Source: Streptantibioticus rubrisoli
GTDB lineage: Bacteria > Actinomycetota > Actinomycetes > Streptomycetales > Streptomycetaceae
NCBI RefSeq assembly: GCF_024436055.1
Contig: NZ_JANFNH010000005.1
Coordinates: forward strand, 186,001 to 250,000
Length of the DNA: 64,000 nt
Direction of reading: 5' to 3'
In this document: in pieces, positions 8,401-23,434 of the stretch
Layout of the letters: every line of letters starts with the position of its first letter
Position numbering within the stretch: the stretch's first letter is position 1
Program-made: the position numbers and the translations under genes
Notes under the pieces: model-generated
Seen by the model: only the letters and a program-made list of their open reading frames with translations
What the model was told of the DNA's origin: nothing
The model's database searches: none

Positions 8401-9504
8401 CTACTTCTTCGACGGGTGCTTGGACCGCTGCTGGCCCTTGCGCTGGGCGCCCTTGGACTGGCCGCCCTTGGCGGAGCCACCGGACGCCTTGGCGTCCTCC
8501 GGCTCCTTGTCCAGCTTCGGCGCGGCATCGGACCCCGTGTCGCTCTTCGCCGAACCGACGGCCGCGGCATGGGCGGAACCCGACTGCCGCTGGGCCTTGG
8601 TCTGCCGCTTGGGCTGCTGACGCTTGACCGGCTGACCGCTCTCGGCGGCACGGACGGCGGCCTTCGGCTCCTCGACGAGCTTGCCCTTGGCCTGCAGCCG
8701 CGCCTGGCGCTCCTTGTAGGCGAGGCTGCCCGGGGTGGGGTTGCGGCGGATGACGAACATCTGCTGGCCCATGGTCCACACGTTCGTGGTCAACCAGTAC
8801 ACCAGGACACCGACGGGGAAGTTGATGCCGAAGACGGCGAACATCACCGGGAAGACGTACATCAGCATCTTCTGCTGCTGCATGAACGGCGTCTTCACCG
8901 TCATGTCGACGTTCTTGGTCATCAGCTGGCGCTGCGTGTAGAACTGCGACGCCGACATCAGGACGATCATGATGACCGTGACGATTCGCACATCGGTCGC
9001 TGAGGCGCCGAGCGAGGCGATCTTGCTGGCGCTGTCGGTGAACTTCACCGACAGCGGGGCGCCGAAGATGTGCGCGTGCCGGGCGCTGTCCAGCAGCGAC
9101 TTGTGGATGACGCCGACCTGGTGGCCGCTGGCGATGTTGTGCAGCACGCCGTACAGCGACATGAAGAAGGGCGACTGTACGAGGATGGGAAGGCAGCTGG
9201 AGAGCGGGTTGGTACCCGACTCCTTGTACAGCTTCATCATCTCTTCGGACTGGCGCTGCTTGTCGTGCTTGTAGCGCTCCTGGATCGCCTTCATCTTCGG
9301 CTGGAGCACCTGCATGTTCCGCGTCGCCTTGATCTGCTTGACGAACAGCGGGATCAGGCAGATCCGGATCAGCACAACCAGCGAGACGATGGACAGACCC
9401 CACGCCCAACCGCTGTCAGGCTTGAAGATCAGGCTGTAGAACGTGTGGAACTGGACGATGATCCACGAAACAGCGGTATAGAGGGGACTCAGGATCGTTC
9501 CCAC
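8401..9504 (-). CDS. yidC: Membrane protein insertase YidC/Oxa1
   Basis: 367 residues. Hydrophobic helices include about 35-55 ([20 protein letters not shown]), 102-122 and two helices near 180-245. The conserved arginine in IRICLIPL would face the hydrophilic insertion groove. The C-terminal 90 residues form a charged Lys/Gln/Ala tail typical of actinobacterial YidC, thought to contact ribosomes. GTG start; the yidD stop is 3 bases upstream, so the genes are coupled. It inserts and folds inner-membrane proteins alone or with SecYEG. Confidence 0.95.
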   Translation of the reverse strand: MGTILSPLYTAVSWIIVQFHTFYSLIFKPDSGWAWGLSIVSLVVLIRICLIPLFVKQIKATRNMQVLQPKMKAIQERYKHDKQRQSEEMMKLYKESGTNPLSSCLPILVQSPFFMSLYGVLHNIASGHQVGVIHKSLLDSARHAHIFGAPLSVKFTDSASKIASLGASATDVRIVTVIMIVLMSASQFYTQRQLMTKNVDMTVKTPFMQQQKMLMYVFPVMFAVFGINFPVGVLVYWLTTNVWTMGQQMFVIRRNPTPGSLAYKERQARLQAKGKLVEEPKAAVRAAESGQPVKRQQPKRQTKAQRQSGSAHAAAVGSAKSDTGSDAAPKLDKEPEDAKASGGSAKGGQSKGAQRKGQQRSKHPSKK

Positions 9505-9507
9505 AGA

Positions 9508-9837
9508 TCAGGCTCCTTGGGCAGTGGGCTGTGTCTCGGTCGCCCTGTTGGGTTCGGCGGCGGGGTGCCCGCCGGGGTCTTTCCGTAGCGCCTCGCGCAG
9601 TCGAGCGTGCCACGGCGGTCGCTTGCGCGGCGGAACATGGTCCACACCGCCCAGGGACCACGGGTTGCAGCGCAGGACGCGCCACGCGGTCAGGGCCGTG
9701 CCCTTGACCGCGCCGTGCACGGCAATGGCCTCGTACCCGTAGTGGGAACAGGAGGGGTAGTACTTGCAGACCGGCCCGAGCAGCGGGCTGATCGTCCACT
9801 GGTACAGCTTGATGAGCCACATCAACGGATATTTCAT
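9508..9837 (-). CDS. yidD: Membrane protein insertion efficiency factor YidD
   Basis: 109 residues with the family block [20 protein letters not shown] then [15 protein letters not shown], including the paired cysteines. The basic, Pro-rich C-terminus beyond residue 75 extends the usual 70-80-residue protein. Its start overlaps the rnpA stop by 4 bases. It lies in the universal rpmH-rnpA-yidD-yidC order. Confidence 0.94.
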   Translation of the reverse strand: MKYPLMWLIKLYQWTISPLLGPVCKYYPSCSHYGYEAIAVHGAVKGTALTAWRVLRCNPWSLGGVDHVPPRKRPPWHARLREALRKDPGGHPAAEPNRATETQPTAQGA

Positions 9838-10211
9838 CGCACGCCCCTCCCCCCCAGTAGCCGCCGTAGTGCGGCGTCCAGGTCGCGGGCCAGGGAAGCG
9901 TGATCCGCGGCGCCGGCGCCGGGCAGCGCCCGTACAACCACCAGGCTACCTGCGGGAAGCTCGGACAGGCGTTCGCGAACCAGGTGCCGCAGTCGGCGCT
10001 TGACCCGGTTCCGTTCGACCGCACCGCCCACGGCCTTGCTCACGACGAAACCCGCACGCGCCGGGGGAACACTCCCCCCCGTAGCGTGCGGGTCCGTAAT
10101 CTCGCTGTCTCGCAGGTGCACGACGAGCAGTGGGCGTCCGGCTCGGCGCCCCCGTCGTACCGCTGTCGCGAAGTCCTGGCGCCGCCTCAGCCGGTTCTCG
10201 GTGGGCAGCAC
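9834..10211 (-). CDS. rnpA: Ribonuclease P protein component
   Basis: 125 residues from the GTG at 10211 ([14 protein letters not shown]). The longer frame from 10289 runs back through rpmH and is rejected. The RNR signature is visible as [19 protein letters not shown]. RnpA assists the RNA subunit in removing tRNA 5' leaders. It starts 16 bases after the rpmH stop. A 12-residue insert ([12 protein letters not shown]) is specific to the actinomycete type. Confidence 0.94.
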   Translation of the reverse strand: MLPTENRLRRRQDFATAVRRGRRAGRPLLVVHLRDSEITDPHATGGSVPPARAGFVVSKAVGGAVERNRVKRRLRHLVRERLSELPAGSLVVVRALPGAGAADHASLARDLDAALRRLLGGRGVR

Positions 10212-10227
10212 GGCATGACCCGTGCGA

Positions 10228-10365
10228 TCAGGCGGACAGGCGCGCGCGACCCTTGCTGCGGCGCGACGCGAGGATGGCGCGCCCGGCACGGGTGCGCATG
10301 CGCAGCCGGAAGCCGTGGGTCTTCGCGCGGCGGCGGTTGTTCGGCTGGAAGGTGCGCTTGCTCAC
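10228..10365 (-). CDS. rpmH: 50S ribosomal protein L34
   Basis: A 45-codon gene read directly from the minus strand: GTG start at 10365, TGA at 10228-10230. The product begins [15 protein letters not shown] and ends KGRARLSA, the invariant L34 pattern of Arg/Lys-rich residues with [10 protein letters not shown] in the middle. It is the first gene of the leftward rpmH-rnpA-yidD-yidC-jag operon and is divergent from dnaA. Confidence 0.97.
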   Translation of the reverse strand: MSKRTFQPNNRRRAKTHGFRLRMRTRAGRAILASRRSKGRARLSA

Positions 10366-10848
10366 TCGGGGACTCCAGGAATGCTTGGTGTCTCGTCCGC
10401 TTTGTCCGAGACGTGTGTGGGGCGTCGCTTGGCTGTCACCGTGCGCCCACGAAGCTCGCGATACGCCTTGGGTGTAACCGCTTATCCAGTCACCTGAAGT
10501 GATCTGTGCCCTTCGTCAGGCAGGCGGCAGCAGCCATCGACAACTCGACCTGGTTACGGTACGCGCGGCTACGCCATTCGGTCAAACCAGCTCCGCCAGG
10601 CGGCCGACGCGCCGACCCCGACCCACTGAAGCACGGCCCGCTGACACATGGCACATTTGTACACACCCTGTGGACAACGACTTGAACCACAGACGGGGCG
10701 CTGACTACCGTGGCTGGACTCAGGGATCTCCGCCGAACCAACCCGACATACTTCCCGCACTTCCCGAGAACCACACCTTCGTGGGACACGTCGGCGCCCT
10801 CTCGATTCCACCGAGCGAGCCCACCCACCGAGCGAGAGAGCGTGCACT
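10366..10848. other. rpmH-dnaA divergent intergenic region
   Basis: 483 bases without a gene. It holds the promoters for rpmH (leftward) and dnaA (rightward) and two facing DnaA boxes listed separately. A candidate dnaA promoter is TTGAAC (10682-10687), 18 bases, TACCGT (10706-10711), leaving a leader of roughly 130 bases. I see no other gene or RNA. Confidence 0.7.
10657..10677. promoter_or_regulatory. Two facing DnaA boxes upstream of dnaA
   Basis: TTGTACACA at 10657-10665 and TGTGGACAA (reverse) at 10669-10677, 3 bases apart, ending 4 bases before the candidate -35 element. A pair of DnaA boxes in the dnaA promoter is known to mediate autorepression in Streptomyces. Confidence 0.8.
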
Positions 10849-12630
10849 GTGGCTGATGTAACTGCCGATCTAGCCGCAGTGTGGCCTCGGGTGCTCGAGC
10901 AGCTCCTCGCCGAGGGCCAGGGCGTCGAGGCCAAGGACCAGCGCTGGCTCAAGGTGTGCCAGGCGCTGGCGCTGGTGGCCGACACCGCGCTACTGGCCGC
11001 GCCCAACGAGTACGCCAAGGGCGTACTGGAGGGCCGCCTGCTGCCGTTGATCACCGAGGGCCTCAGCCGCGAGTTCGGCCGCCCGATCCGCATCGCGATC
11101 ACCGTCGACGCCAGCACGGACTCGGCGGCCCCGCAGGCCCCGCAGACCCCGCCCGCTCAGACCGCGCCCGGCAACCCGGCGCCGTACGCCGAGCAGCGCG
11201 GGCAGTGGGACGAGTACGGGCGCCCCGGCGGCGACGGCCCGATGATCCGCCGCGCCTACCCCGACTACCCCACCGGCCACGAGCCCACCGGCGGTTGGCC
11301 GCGCCCGGCCGCAGTGAGCGGCCCCGACGCGTACGGCCACGCGCAGGGCCACGGTCGCCCCCAGGACGACGGTCACTCCCGCACCGAGAACTGGCAGCAG
11401 CACGGCGGCTTCGCCGAGCGCGACCCGTACCCCCCGGTCCCGCAGCGGGACTACGGCCAGCAGCAGCCCGGCTACCAGCAGCGGCAGCCCACCGAGCGAC
11501 CCGTCGGCGGCCGCCCGCAGGACCCGCTGCCCGCCCCGCCCAGCGGCGCCCCCGGACCGCTCGCCGCCCAGCCGGCGCCCGCCACCGGACCCGGTGAGCC
11601 GACGGCCCGGCTGAACCCCAAGTACCTCTTCGACACCTTCGTCATCGGCGCCTCCAACCGCTTCGCGCACGCCGCGGCGGTCGCGGTCGCCGAAGCCCCG
11701 GCCAAGGCGTACAACCCGTTGTTCATCTACGGCGAGTCCGGCCTGGGCAAGACCCATCTGCTGCACGCGATCGGGCACTACGCCCGCAGCCTCTACCCGG
11801 GCACCCGGGTGCGGTACGTCAGCTCCGAGGAGTTCACCAACGAGTTCATCAACTCCATCCGCGACGGCAAGGGCGACGCGTTCCGCAAGCGCTACCGCGA
11901 GATGGACATCCTGCTGGTCGACGACATCCAGTTCCTGGCGAGCAAGGAGTCGACGCAGGAGGAGTTCTTCCACACCTTCAACACCCTGCACAACGCCAAC
12001 AAGCAGATCGTGCTGTCCTCCGACCGGCCGCCCAAGCAGCTGGTGACCCTGGAGGACCGGCTGCGCAACCGCTTCGAGTGGGGACTGATCACCGACGTCC
12101 AGCCGCCCGAGCTGGAGACGCGGATCGCGATCCTGCGCAAGAAGGCGGTCCAGGAACAGCTCAACGCCCCTCCGGAAGTGCTGGAGTTCATCGCCTCCCG
12201 GATCTCGCGCAACATCCGCGAGTTGGAGGGCGCGCTGATCCGGGTGACGGCGTTCGCCAGCCTCAACCGGCAGCCGGTGGACCTGCAGTTGACCGAGATC
12301 GTCCTCAAGGACCTGATCCCGGGCGGGGAGGACGTGGTTCCGGAGATCACCGGGAACGCGATCATGGCGGAGACGGCCGCCTACTTCGGGCTGACCGTCG
12401 AGGACCTGTGCGGCTCGTCGCGCAGCCGGGTCCTGGTCACCGCACGGCAGATCGCCATGTACCTGTGCCGGGAGCTAACTGACCTGTCGCTGCCGAAGAT
12501 TGGCGCGCTGTTCGGCGGGCGCGACCACACCACGGTGATGCACGCGGACCGCAAGATCCGGGCGCTGATGGCGGAACGGCGGTCCATCTTCAACCAGGTG
12601 ACCGAGCTGACCAACCGCATCAAGTCCTGA
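10849..12630 (+). CDS. dnaA: Chromosomal replication initiator protein DnaA
   Basis: 593 residues. Domain I covers about 1-85 ([14 protein letters not shown]). Domain II is an unusually long Pro/Gln/Tyr/Gly-rich linker, about 85-250, as is normal for Streptomyces. The AAA+ domain carries Walker [12 protein letters not shown] (about 294-304) and Walker [12 protein letters not shown] (about 350). Domain IV (about 500-593) has the DnaA-box-binding helix-turn-helix ending [18 protein letters not shown] start after GCGAGAGAG. It binds the boxes in the adjoining oriC to open the duplex. Confidence 0.97.
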   Translation: MADVTADLAAVWPRVLEQLLAEGQGVEAKDQRWLKVCQALALVADTALLAAPNEYAKGVLEGRLLPLITEGLSREFGRPIRIAITVDASTDSAAPQAPQTPPAQTAPGNPAPYAEQRGQWDEYGRPGGDGPMIRRAYPDYPTGHEPTGGWPRPAAVSGPDAYGHAQGHGRPQDDGHSRTENWQQHGGFAERDPYPPVPQRDYGQQQPGYQQRQPTERPVGGRPQDPLPAPPSGAPGPLAAQPAPATGPGEPTARLNPKYLFDTFVIGASNRFAHAAAVAVAEAPAKAYNPLFIYGESGLGKTHLLHAIGHYARSLYPGTRVRYVSSEEFTNEFINSIRDGKGDAFRKRYREMDILLVDDIQFLASKESTQEEFFHTFNTLHNANKQIVLSSDRPPKQLVTLEDRLRNRFEWGLITDVQPPELETRIAILRKKAVQEQLNAPPEVLEFIASRISRNIRELEGALIRVTAFASLNRQPVDLQLTEIVLKDLIPGGEDVVPEITGNAIMAETAAYFGLTVEDLCGSSRSRVLVTARQIAMYLCRELTDLSLPKIGALFGGRDHTTVMHADRKIRALMAERRSIFNQVTELTNRIKS

Positions 12631-12654
12631 GCACACAACGCGGATTCACCGCTG

Positions 12655-12682
12655 GCGCCCTGGAAGTTCACTTCCAGGGCGC
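12655..12682. terminator. dnaA terminator
   Basis: Perfect 12-bp arms (12655-12666 and 12671-12682) with a TTCA loop, followed by TTCTTGTTGTTC. It is placed 24 bases after the dnaA stop, at the left edge of oriC, and would keep dnaA transcription out of the origin. Confidence 0.9.
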
Positions 12683-13443
12683 TTCTTGTTGTTCGAATCC
12701 TTTGCTCGGTATGGCAGTACTCCACAGGTTCGGGGCGATTCGGCTGTCCACAGGCTGGGGAGTACGAAGTTGTCCCAACCGCCTCCACAGGCAAGCCTGT
12801 AGAAGGTTCATCCTCCCAGGTCAACCGCGTGTGGAATTGTGGCTAACCACCTTCCACAGGTTGTGGACAACGCCCTGTTCCGCAAGGACCGTTGGCGGTT
12901 GTCCACCGCTCGCCCACAGGCTGTGGCGAGTTATGAACAGCTTCTCCCGGCTTCTCCACACCTCTGTCCACTGTTCGGCAAGGAAACGGGGACGGTCGCC
13001 GGATGGAGTGAAAGGCGTCACACCAGGTCCACTGGTTGGGCTGGGGAGAACGTGGGTATTCCTGGGGACGACACTGGGGAGAACCGGGGCCACCCTGTGC
13101 ATCGCGTGTGCACAACTTCCGGCCGTCCACAGAAGCGGCCGGTTGTCCACGGGCGCCATCCCCAGCCGCGGTGGACAAAAAAGCCGCGCTGACCTGCACT
13201 GGAACCGGTTATCCACGGTATCCACACCCCCTATTACTACGACCACGTAGAGATACCGGGGAAGCAAGATCGAAGTCGGGCCTGTGCACAACCTCGCCGT
13301 GCGGCGCTCGACACCGCGAAGCCCGGCTTGACCCCAAGCCGCACCTGTTGTCGGCGGTGTGCGTCAGACTGTTCTCCGGCAGACGGCCATCAGACGTAGG
13401 ACGGCCAGGCAGAGACGGCCAGCAACAGCAGGAGGCGGTTCCG
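12683..13443. other. oriC: Chromosomal replication origin oriC
   Basis: About 760 gene-free bases between dnaA and dnaN, dense in DnaA boxes on both strands. Boxes read here: 12744-12752 CTGTCCACA; 12850-12858 CCTTCCACA; 12862-12870 TGTGGACAA (perfect, reverse); 12899-12907 TTGTCCACC; 12952-12960 TTCTCCACA; 12964-12972 CTGTCCACT; 13107-13115 TGTGCACAA; 13123-13131 CCGTCCACA; 13143-13151 TTGTCCACG; 13170-13178 GGTGGACAA; 13209-13217 TTATCCACG; 13218-13226 GTATCCACA; 13283-13291 TGTGCACAA. Weaker ones lie at 12718, 12770, 12781, 12830, 12838, 12922 and 13025. An A/T-richer patch (13228-13254) may be the unwinding region. Streptomyces oriC is known to hold about 19 boxes in two groups, which this matches. 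Confidence 0.95.
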
Positions 13444-14574
13444 GTGAAGTTCCGGGTGGAACGCGACGTACTCGCGGAGGCAGTGGCCTGGGCGGCCCGC
13501 AGTCTCCCGGCCCGCCCACCGGCGCCCGTGCTCGCCGGTCTGCTGCTGAAGGCCGAGGACGGGCAGCTGAGCCTGTCGGCCTTCGACTACGAGGTCTCGG
13601 CGCGAGTCTCGGTGGAGGCGGAGATCGACGAGGAGGGCACCGTCCTGGTCTCCGGCCGACTGCTCGCCGACATCTCGCGCGCACTTCCCAACAGGCCTGT
13701 GGAAATCTCCACCGACGGGGTGCGGGTGACCGTCGTGTGCGGCAGTTCGCGATTCACACTCCACACCCTGCCTGTGGAGGAGTACCCCGCGCTGCCCGCG
13801 ATGCCGTCCGCTTCCGGCACCGTGCCCGGTGAGGTGTTCGCCGCCGCCGTCTCCCAGGTCGCCATCGCCGCCGGCCGCGACGACACGCTGCCGGTGCTGA
13901 CCGGTGTGCGGATCGAGATCGAGGGCGACACGGTCACCCTGGCCGCCACCGACCGCTACCGGTTCGCCGTCCGCGAGTTCCTGTGGAAGCCGGAGACGCC
14001 GGACCTGTCCGCGGTCGCGCTCGTCCCGGCCAAGACCCTGCTGGACACCGCCAAGGCGCTGACCAGCGGTGACACGGTGGCGCTCGCGCTGGCCGGATCC
14101 GGCGCCGGTGAGGGTCTGATCGGCTTCGAGGGCGCCGGGCGCCGTACCACCACCCGGCTGCTGGAAGGCGACCTGCCGAAGTACCGGACGCTGTTCCCGA
14201 CCGAGTTCGCGTCGGTGGCGGTCATCGAGACCGCGCCGTTCGTCGAGGCGGTCAAGCGTGTGGCGCTGGTGGCCGAGCGGAACACGCCGATCCGGCTGAA
14301 CTTCACGGACAGCGTGCTGACGCTGGAGGCGGGCTCCAGCGACGACGCACAGGCTGTGGAGCGGGTGGACGCCCAGTTGGAGGGCGACGACATCTCGATC
14401 GCCTTCAACCCGACCTTCCTGCTGGACGGCCTGAGCGCGATCGACTCCCCGGTCGCCCAGTTGTCGTTCACCACGTCGACCAAGCCCGCCCTGCTCAGCG
14501 GCAAGCCCGCGGTGGACGCGGAGGCGGTCGAGTCCTACAAGTACCTGATCATGCCCGTCCGGCTGTCGGGCTGA
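13444..14574 (+). CDS. dnaN: DNA polymerase III beta sliding clamp
   Basis: 376 residues from the GTG at 13444, which follows AGGAGGC by nine bases; the open frame from 13036 runs through oriC and is not coding. Three clamp repeats are apparent (about 1-120, 125-245, 250-376). The third ends in the conserved C-terminal YLIMPVRL strand that forms the partner-binding pocket. It tethers the polymerase to DNA. Confidence 0.97.
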   Translation: MKFRVERDVLAEAVAWAARSLPARPPAPVLAGLLLKAEDGQLSLSAFDYEVSARVSVEAEIDEEGTVLVSGRLLADISRALPNRPVEISTDGVRVTVVCGSSRFTLHTLPVEEYPALPAMPSASGTVPGEVFAAAVSQVAIAAGRDDTLPVLTGVRIEIEGDTVTLAATDRYRFAVREFLWKPETPDLSAVALVPAKTLLDTAKALTSGDTVALALAGSGAGEGLIGFEGAGRRTTTRLLEGDLPKYRTLFPTEFASVAVIETAPFVEAVKRVALVAERNTPIRLNFTDSVLTLEAGSSDDAQAVERVDAQLEGDDISIAFNPTFLLDGLSAIDSPVAQLSFTTSTKPALLSGKPAVDAEAVESYKYLIMPVRLSG

Positions 14575-14587
14575 CCCGAGAGCCGTT

Positions 14588-14631
14588 TTCCGGCCAGGCT
14601 CGGCGGCCCGGCGGGGCGGGCCTGGCCGGAA
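14588..14631. terminator. dnaN terminator
   Basis: Perfect 12-bp arms TTCCGGCCAGGC (14588-14599) and its complement (14620-14631), with a 20-base G/C-rich loop, starting 13 bases after the dnaN stop. The rest of the gap to gnd (14632-14832) shows no gene and presumably holds the gnd promoter. Confidence 0.75.
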
Positions 14632-14832
14632 CCGGGGATCCGGGGGCGCGCCATCGTCGGACCGGCGTCGCCGAACCCGCCGTACCCCGCCCAGATCCCC
14701 CCAGAAGCCCGGAACCGTGGCAGACGTCATATTCCGCCCGCACCCGGAGAACGGCGCACCGCCCCGGGCCGTCTATGGGGCCCGGGGCTAGGCTCGGGAC
14801 TAGGTCAGGCACGTCTGAACGAAGGATCTGTG

Positions 14833-15720
14833 ATGGAGCTCGGTCTCATCGGTCTCGGCAAGATGGGCGGAAACATGCGTGAGCGCATCCGCCGCGCCGG
14901 CCACACCGTCATCGGCTACGACCGCAACCCGGACCTCGCCGACGTCCCCAGCCTGAAGGCGATGGTGGACAAGCTGCAGGGCCCCCGCGTCGTGTGGGTG
15001 ATGGTTCCGGCCGGGGAGCCCACCCAGGCGACGATCGACGAACTGGCCGGTCTGCTCTCCCCCGGCGACGTGGTCGTCGACGGCGGCAACTCGCGCTGGA
15101 CGGATGACGAGAAGCACGCCAAGGAACTGGCCGAGCGCGGGATCGGCTTTGTGGACTGCGGTGTCTCCGGCGGCGTCTGGGGCCTGGAGTACGGCTACGC
15201 GCTGATGTACGGCGGCGACCCGGAGAACGTCGCCAAGGTCCAGCCGATCTTCGACGCGCTCAAGCCGGAGGGCGAGCACGGCTCGGTGCACGCGGGCAAG
15301 GTCGGCGCGGGCCACTTCGCCAAGATGGTGCACAACGGCATCGAGTACGCCATGATGCAGGCCTACGCCGAGGGTTGGGAGCTGCTGGAGGCGGTGGACT
15401 CGGTCACCGACGTCCGCGAGGTCTTCCGCTCCTGGCAGGAGGGCACGGTGATCCGCTCCTGGCTGCTCGACCTGGCCGTCAACGCGCTCGACGCGGACGA
15501 GCACCTGGACAAGCTGCGCGGCTACGCCCAGGACTCCGGTGAGGGCCGGTGGACCGTGGAGGCCGCCATCGACCACGCGGTGCCGCTGCCCGCGATCACC
15601 GCGTCGCTGTTCGCCCGCTTCGCCTCGCGCCAGGACGACTCCCCGCAGATGAAGATGATCGCCGCGCTGCGCAACCAGTTCGGCGGCCACGCGGTCGAGT
15701 CGGCCGCCGCGGACAAGTAG
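14833..15720 (+). CDS. gnd: 6-phosphogluconate dehydrogenase (decarboxylating), short form
   Basis: 295 residues, beginning [15 protein letters not shown], an NAD(P)-binding Rossmann motif. VVDGGNSRW and [20 protein letters not shown] are the substrate-binding blocks of 6-phosphogluconate dehydrogenase. At about 300 residues it belongs to the short form (often NAD-preferring) rather than the 470-residue NADP form. ATG 14833 is preferred over the GTG three bases earlier because of spacing from AAGGA. It produces ribulose 5-phosphate. It sits between dnaN and recF, the usual Streptomyces position. Confidence 0.94.
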   Translation: MELGLIGLGKMGGNMRERIRRAGHTVIGYDRNPDLADVPSLKAMVDKLQGPRVVWVMVPAGEPTQATIDELAGLLSPGDVVVDGGNSRWTDDEKHAKELAERGIGFVDCGVSGGVWGLEYGYALMYGGDPENVAKVQPIFDALKPEGEHGSVHAGKVGAGHFAKMVHNGIEYAMMQAYAEGWELLEAVDSVTDVREVFRSWQEGTVIRSWLLDLAVNALDADEHLDKLRGYAQDSGEGRWTVEAAIDHAVPLPAITASLFARFASRQDDSPQMKMIAALRNQFGGHAVESAAADK

Positions 15721-15785
15721 TCAGCCAAGCAGGGAAACCAGCAGGAAAAGGGGAGGCCGGCGCGGACCCGCGCCACAGCAACGCG

Positions 15786-16955
15786 ATGTACGTAGCGCAC
15801 CTGTCGCTCGCCGACTTCCGCTCCTACGCCCGGGTCGAGGTCCCGCTCGACCCGGGCGTCACCGCCTTCGTGGGCCCCAACGGCCAGGGCAAGACCAACC
15901 TGGTCGAGGCGGTCGGCTATCTGGCCACCCTCGGCAGCCACCGGGTCGCCTCCGACGCGCCGTTGGTCCGGCTCGGCGCGGAGCGCGCCGTAATCCGCGC
16001 CAGCGTCGTGCACGGCGACCGCCAGCAGCTGGTCGAACTGGAGATCAACCCGGGCAAGGCCAACCGCGCCCGGATCAACCGCTCCTCGCAGGTGCGACCG
16101 CGCGATGTGCTGGGCATCGTGCGCACCGTGCTGTTCGCCCCCGAGGACCTGGCTCTGGTCAAGGGCGACCCGGGCGAACGCCGCCGTTTCCTGGACGAGT
16201 TGATCACCGCCCGCGCACCGCGGATGGCGGGCGTGCGGCAGGACTACGACCGGGTGCTCAGGCAGCGCAACACCCTGCTGAAGTCCGCCGCGCTGGCCCG
16301 GCGGCACGGCGGACGGCGGGGGGCACCTCCCGGGCGAGCGGACTCGGGCCTGGGGGCGGACATGTCGACGCTGGACGTGTGGGACCAGCACCTGGCCCGC
16401 TCCGGCGCCGAACTGCTCGCCCAGCGCCTGGACCTGATCGCCGCCCTGCTGCCGCTCGCCGACAAGGCGTACGAGCAACTGGCCCCCGGCGGCGGCCCGA
16501 TCGGCCTGGAGTACCGCAACTCGGCGGGCGAGACGGGAGCCACCACCCGCGAGGAACTGTACGAGGCGCTGCTGGCCGCCCTCGCCGATGTACGCGGCCA
16601 GGAGATCGAACGCGGCGTCACCCTCGTCGGCCCGCACCGCGACGACCTGCTGCTGAACCTGGGGCGGCTGCCCGCCAAGGGCTACGCCAGCCATGGCGAG
16701 TCCTGGTCGTACGCGCTGGCGCTGCGGCTGGCCTCGTACGACCTGCTGCGCGCGGAGGGCGGTCCGGGCGGCGAGCCGGTGCTGGTGCTCGACGACGTCT
16801 TCGCCGAGCTGGACGCCAGACGCCGCGACCGGCTCGCGGAGCTGGTCGCCCCCGGCGAGCAGGTGCTGGTGACCGCCGCGGTGGACGACGATGTGCCCAG
16901 TGTGCTGGCGGGCGCCCGCTTCACGGTGGCCGGGGGAACGGTGGAGCGGCGATGA
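15786..16955 (+). CDS. recF: DNA replication and repair protein RecF
   Basis: 389 residues, an SMC-like ATPase. Walker [10 protein letters not shown] lies at about 29-37, the ABC signature region is [21 protein letters not shown], and Walker B is [13 protein letters not shown] Gly/Arg-rich insert ([17 protein letters not shown], about residues 172-188) lengthens it over E. coli RecF. The ATG at 15786 is used; the earlier open frame lies over gnd. Its stop overlaps the start of the DUF721 gene by ATGA. It loads RecA at gaps with RecOR. Confidence 0.94.
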   Translation: MYVAHLSLADFRSYARVEVPLDPGVTAFVGPNGQGKTNLVEAVGYLATLGSHRVASDAPLVRLGAERAVIRASVVHGDRQQLVELEINPGKANRARINRSSQVRPRDVLGIVRTVLFAPEDLALVKGDPGERRRFLDELITARAPRMAGVRQDYDRVLRQRNTLLKSAALARRHGGRRGAPPGRADSGLGADMSTLDVWDQHLARSGAELLAQRLDLIAALLPLADKAYEQLAPGGGPIGLEYRNSAGETGATTREELYEALLAALADVRGQEIERGVTLVGPHRDDLLLNLGRLPAKGYASHGESWSYALALRLASYDLLRAEGGPGGEPVLVLDDVFAELDARRRDRLAELVAPGEQVLVTAAVDDDVPSVLAGARFTVAGGTVERR

Positions 16956-17509
16956 CCGAACACCCTCCAGAGAACCTCTCCCAGCAGCCCGCGCAGCAGC
17001 TCGGCGCCCCCCAGCCGTCCGGCGTCGACCTGGCCCGGGTCGCGCTGCGCGCCGCCAAGGAGCAGGCCCGCGCCCGGGGCGCCGCCGCCCAGCAGAAGAA
17101 GCAGGCCAGGCGCGGCGGACTGCGCAGCGGCGCACGCGCGGACGGCCGCGATCCGCTGCCGTTGGGGGCCGCGATCAGCCGGCTGATCACCGAACGCGGC
17201 TGGGAGGCCCCGGCCGCGGTCGGCGGGGTGATGGGCCGCTGGCCGCAGATCGTCGGCGAGGACCTGGCCCGGCACTGTGAGCCGCAGCGCTACGACGAGG
17301 AGGAGAAGGTCCTCACCGTGCGCTGCGACTCCACCGCGTGGGCCACCCAACTGCGGCTGCTGGCGCCTCAGTTGGTGGCCAGGCTCAATGCGGACCTGGG
17401 CCATGGCACCGTAAAGTTGATCAAGGTCCTGGGTCCGTCGGGCCCCGCCCGCTCGTACGGGCGGCTGCGCGCTCCGGGGAGCACCGGTCCTGGGGACACC
17501 TACGGGTGA
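16952..17509 (+). CDS. DUF721 / DciA-like protein
   Basis: 185 residues. The N-terminal half is low-complexity and basic ([18 protein letters not shown]). The DUF721 domain follows (about 65-160) with [20 protein letters not shown] and [19 protein letters not shown]. DciA is the ancestral loader of the replicative helicase in bacteria lacking DnaC. The gene sits between recF and gyrB in actinobacteria, so a part in replication initiation is likely. Translation is coupled to recF by the 4-base overlap. Confidence 0.88.
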   Translation: MTEHPPENLSQQPAQQLGAPQPSGVDLARVALRAAKEQARARGAAAQQKKQARRGGLRSGARADGRDPLPLGAAISRLITERGWEAPAAVGGVMGRWPQIVGEDLARHCEPQRYDEEEKVLTVRCDSTAWATQLRLLAPQLVARLNADLGHGTVKLIKVLGPSGPARSYGRLRAPGSTGPGDTYG

Positions 17510-19836
<2,327 letters not shown>

Positions 19837-19885
19837 GTCGAGTCGGCCCCTCAACTGCCCGCAGCGCGAAAGGATTTGACCAGCG

Positions 19886-22507
<2,622 letters not shown>

Positions 22508-22510
22508 ACC

Positions 22511-23149
22511 GTGAGTGGAGCCACGGGCGCTGCCGCGGGCGGCGCAGGGGCGGACGGACGGCCGGGAGCCGCCACCGAGTCCGCCCCGGTCGGTGGTGCC
22601 CGTGGCTCGGCCACCCAGGGCGCGGCGGCCGGGCGGACCGCCGCCGAGAACGACCGGGGCGTTCCGGCTCCGCCGCACCAGCCGCCGCAGGCCTACCAGC
22701 CGCCGCAGGGCGTCGCCGGGCTGCCGGTACAAGGCGGGGTGCGCAAGCCGCGCCCGGCCGCCGCCCGCACGGCGCCGCGCACCCGCAGCGCCCGGCTGCG
22801 GATCGCCAAGGCCGATCCGTGGTCGGTGATGAAGGTCAGCTTCCTGTTCTCCATCGCGCTCGGCGTGTGCACGGTCGTCGCGGTGTCCGTGCTGTGGATG
22901 GTGCTGGACGCGCTGGGAGTGTTCTCCACGGTCGGCAACACCATCACCGAGGCCACCGGGTCCGGCCAGCAGACCGGCTTCGACCTGCAGTCCTTCCTGT
23001 CGCTCTCGCACGTCGTGGAGTTCACCGCGATCATCGCGGTGATCGACGTGGTGCTGCTGACCGCGCTGGCCACACTGGGCTCGTTCCTCTACAACCTGAC
23101 GTCCGGTTTCGTGGGCGGCATCGAGTTGACCCTCGCCGAGGACGAGTGA
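22511..23149 (+). CDS. DUF3566 transmembrane protein
   Basis: 212 residues starting at GTG, 3 bases after the gyrA stop and behind GGAGGAG, so part of the gyrBA operon. The first 100 residues are Ala/Gly/Pro-rich and probably disordered. Two membrane helices follow (about 112-135, LFSIALGVCTVVAVSVLWMV, and about 175-200, VVEFTAIIAVIDVVLLTALA), ending in an acidic tail. Members of this family lie directly after gyrA in actinobacteria, and the mycobacterial neighbour has been linked to cell-wall and division functions. The molecular role is unknown. Confidence 0.85.
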   Translation: MSGATGAAAGGAGADGRPGAATESAPVGGARGSATQGAAAGRTAAENDRGVPAPPHQPPQAYQPPQGVAGLPVQGGVRKPRPAAARTAPRTRSARLRIAKADPWSVMKVSFLFSIALGVCTVVAVSVLWMVLDALGVFSTVGNTITEATGSGQQTGFDLQSFLSLSHVVEFTAIIAVIDVVLLTALATLGSFLYNLTSGFVGGIELTLAEDE

Positions 23150-23168
23150 CCGCAGCCGGTCACCGATT

Positions 23169-23197
23169 TTGGGACAGCGCCATCTGTGCGCTAATCT
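23169..23197 (+). promoter_or_regulatory. tRNA-Ile promoter
   Basis: TTGGGA (23169-23174), 17 bases, TAATCT (23192-23197), ending 13 bases before the tRNA. Spacing is ideal for the housekeeping sigma factor. Confidence 0.65.
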
Positions 23198-23210
23198 TTC
23201 GGTGCAGCGC

Positions 23211-23287
23211 GGGGCTATAGCTCAGACGGTTAGAGCGCTTCCCTGATAAGGAAGAGGCCACAGGTTCAAGTCCTGTTAGCCCCACCA
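23211..23287 (+). tRNA. tRNA-Ile (GAT)
   Basis: Cloverleaf with acceptor GGGGCTA paired to TAGCCCC (23277-23283), anticodon arm CTTCC-CTGATAA-GGAAG giving anticodon GAT, and T arm CAGGTTCAAGTCCTG. The 3' CCA (23285-23287) is encoded. Its 3' end is duplicated imperfectly at 23949-23980. Confidence 0.97.
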
Positions 23288-23294
23288 GCGCGAA
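23263..23294 (+). repeat. att-like direct repeat, left copy (tRNA-Ile 3' end)
   Basis: 32 bases from the T arm through CCA to GCGCGAA. It matches 23949-23980 at 29 of 32 positions. The repeat extends seven bases beyond CCA, as expected for an integrase core site rather than a chance tRNA match. Confidence 0.7.
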
Positions 23295-23324
23295 CGCCCT
23301 CAACGGATCACCGTTGGGGGCGTT
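23293..23324. terminator. tRNA-Ile terminator
   Basis: Arms AACGCCCTCAACGG (23293-23306) and CCGTTGGGGGCGTT (23311-23324) with one wobble position and an ATCA loop, followed by TGG rather than a T run. Confidence 0.7.
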
Positions 23325-23434
23325 TGGCATCCGTGCCTGACATCAGCCGATCGGCTTCGCCCGGGCCATCCCCGGTGGGCACGGCCCGCCTCTTCGTTCT
23401 GTGGCTGTTCAGCCGCTGAAGCCGCAGCCGAGGC

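Noticed and set aside
10490-10828. Minus-strand frame in the dnaA promoter region
   Set aside because: No start signal, and the region carries the dnaA promoter and DnaA boxes.
13036-13443. Upstream extension of the dnaN frame through oriC
   Set aside because: Covers DnaA boxes and lacks similarity to DnaN; the GTG at 13444 has a good ribosome binding site.
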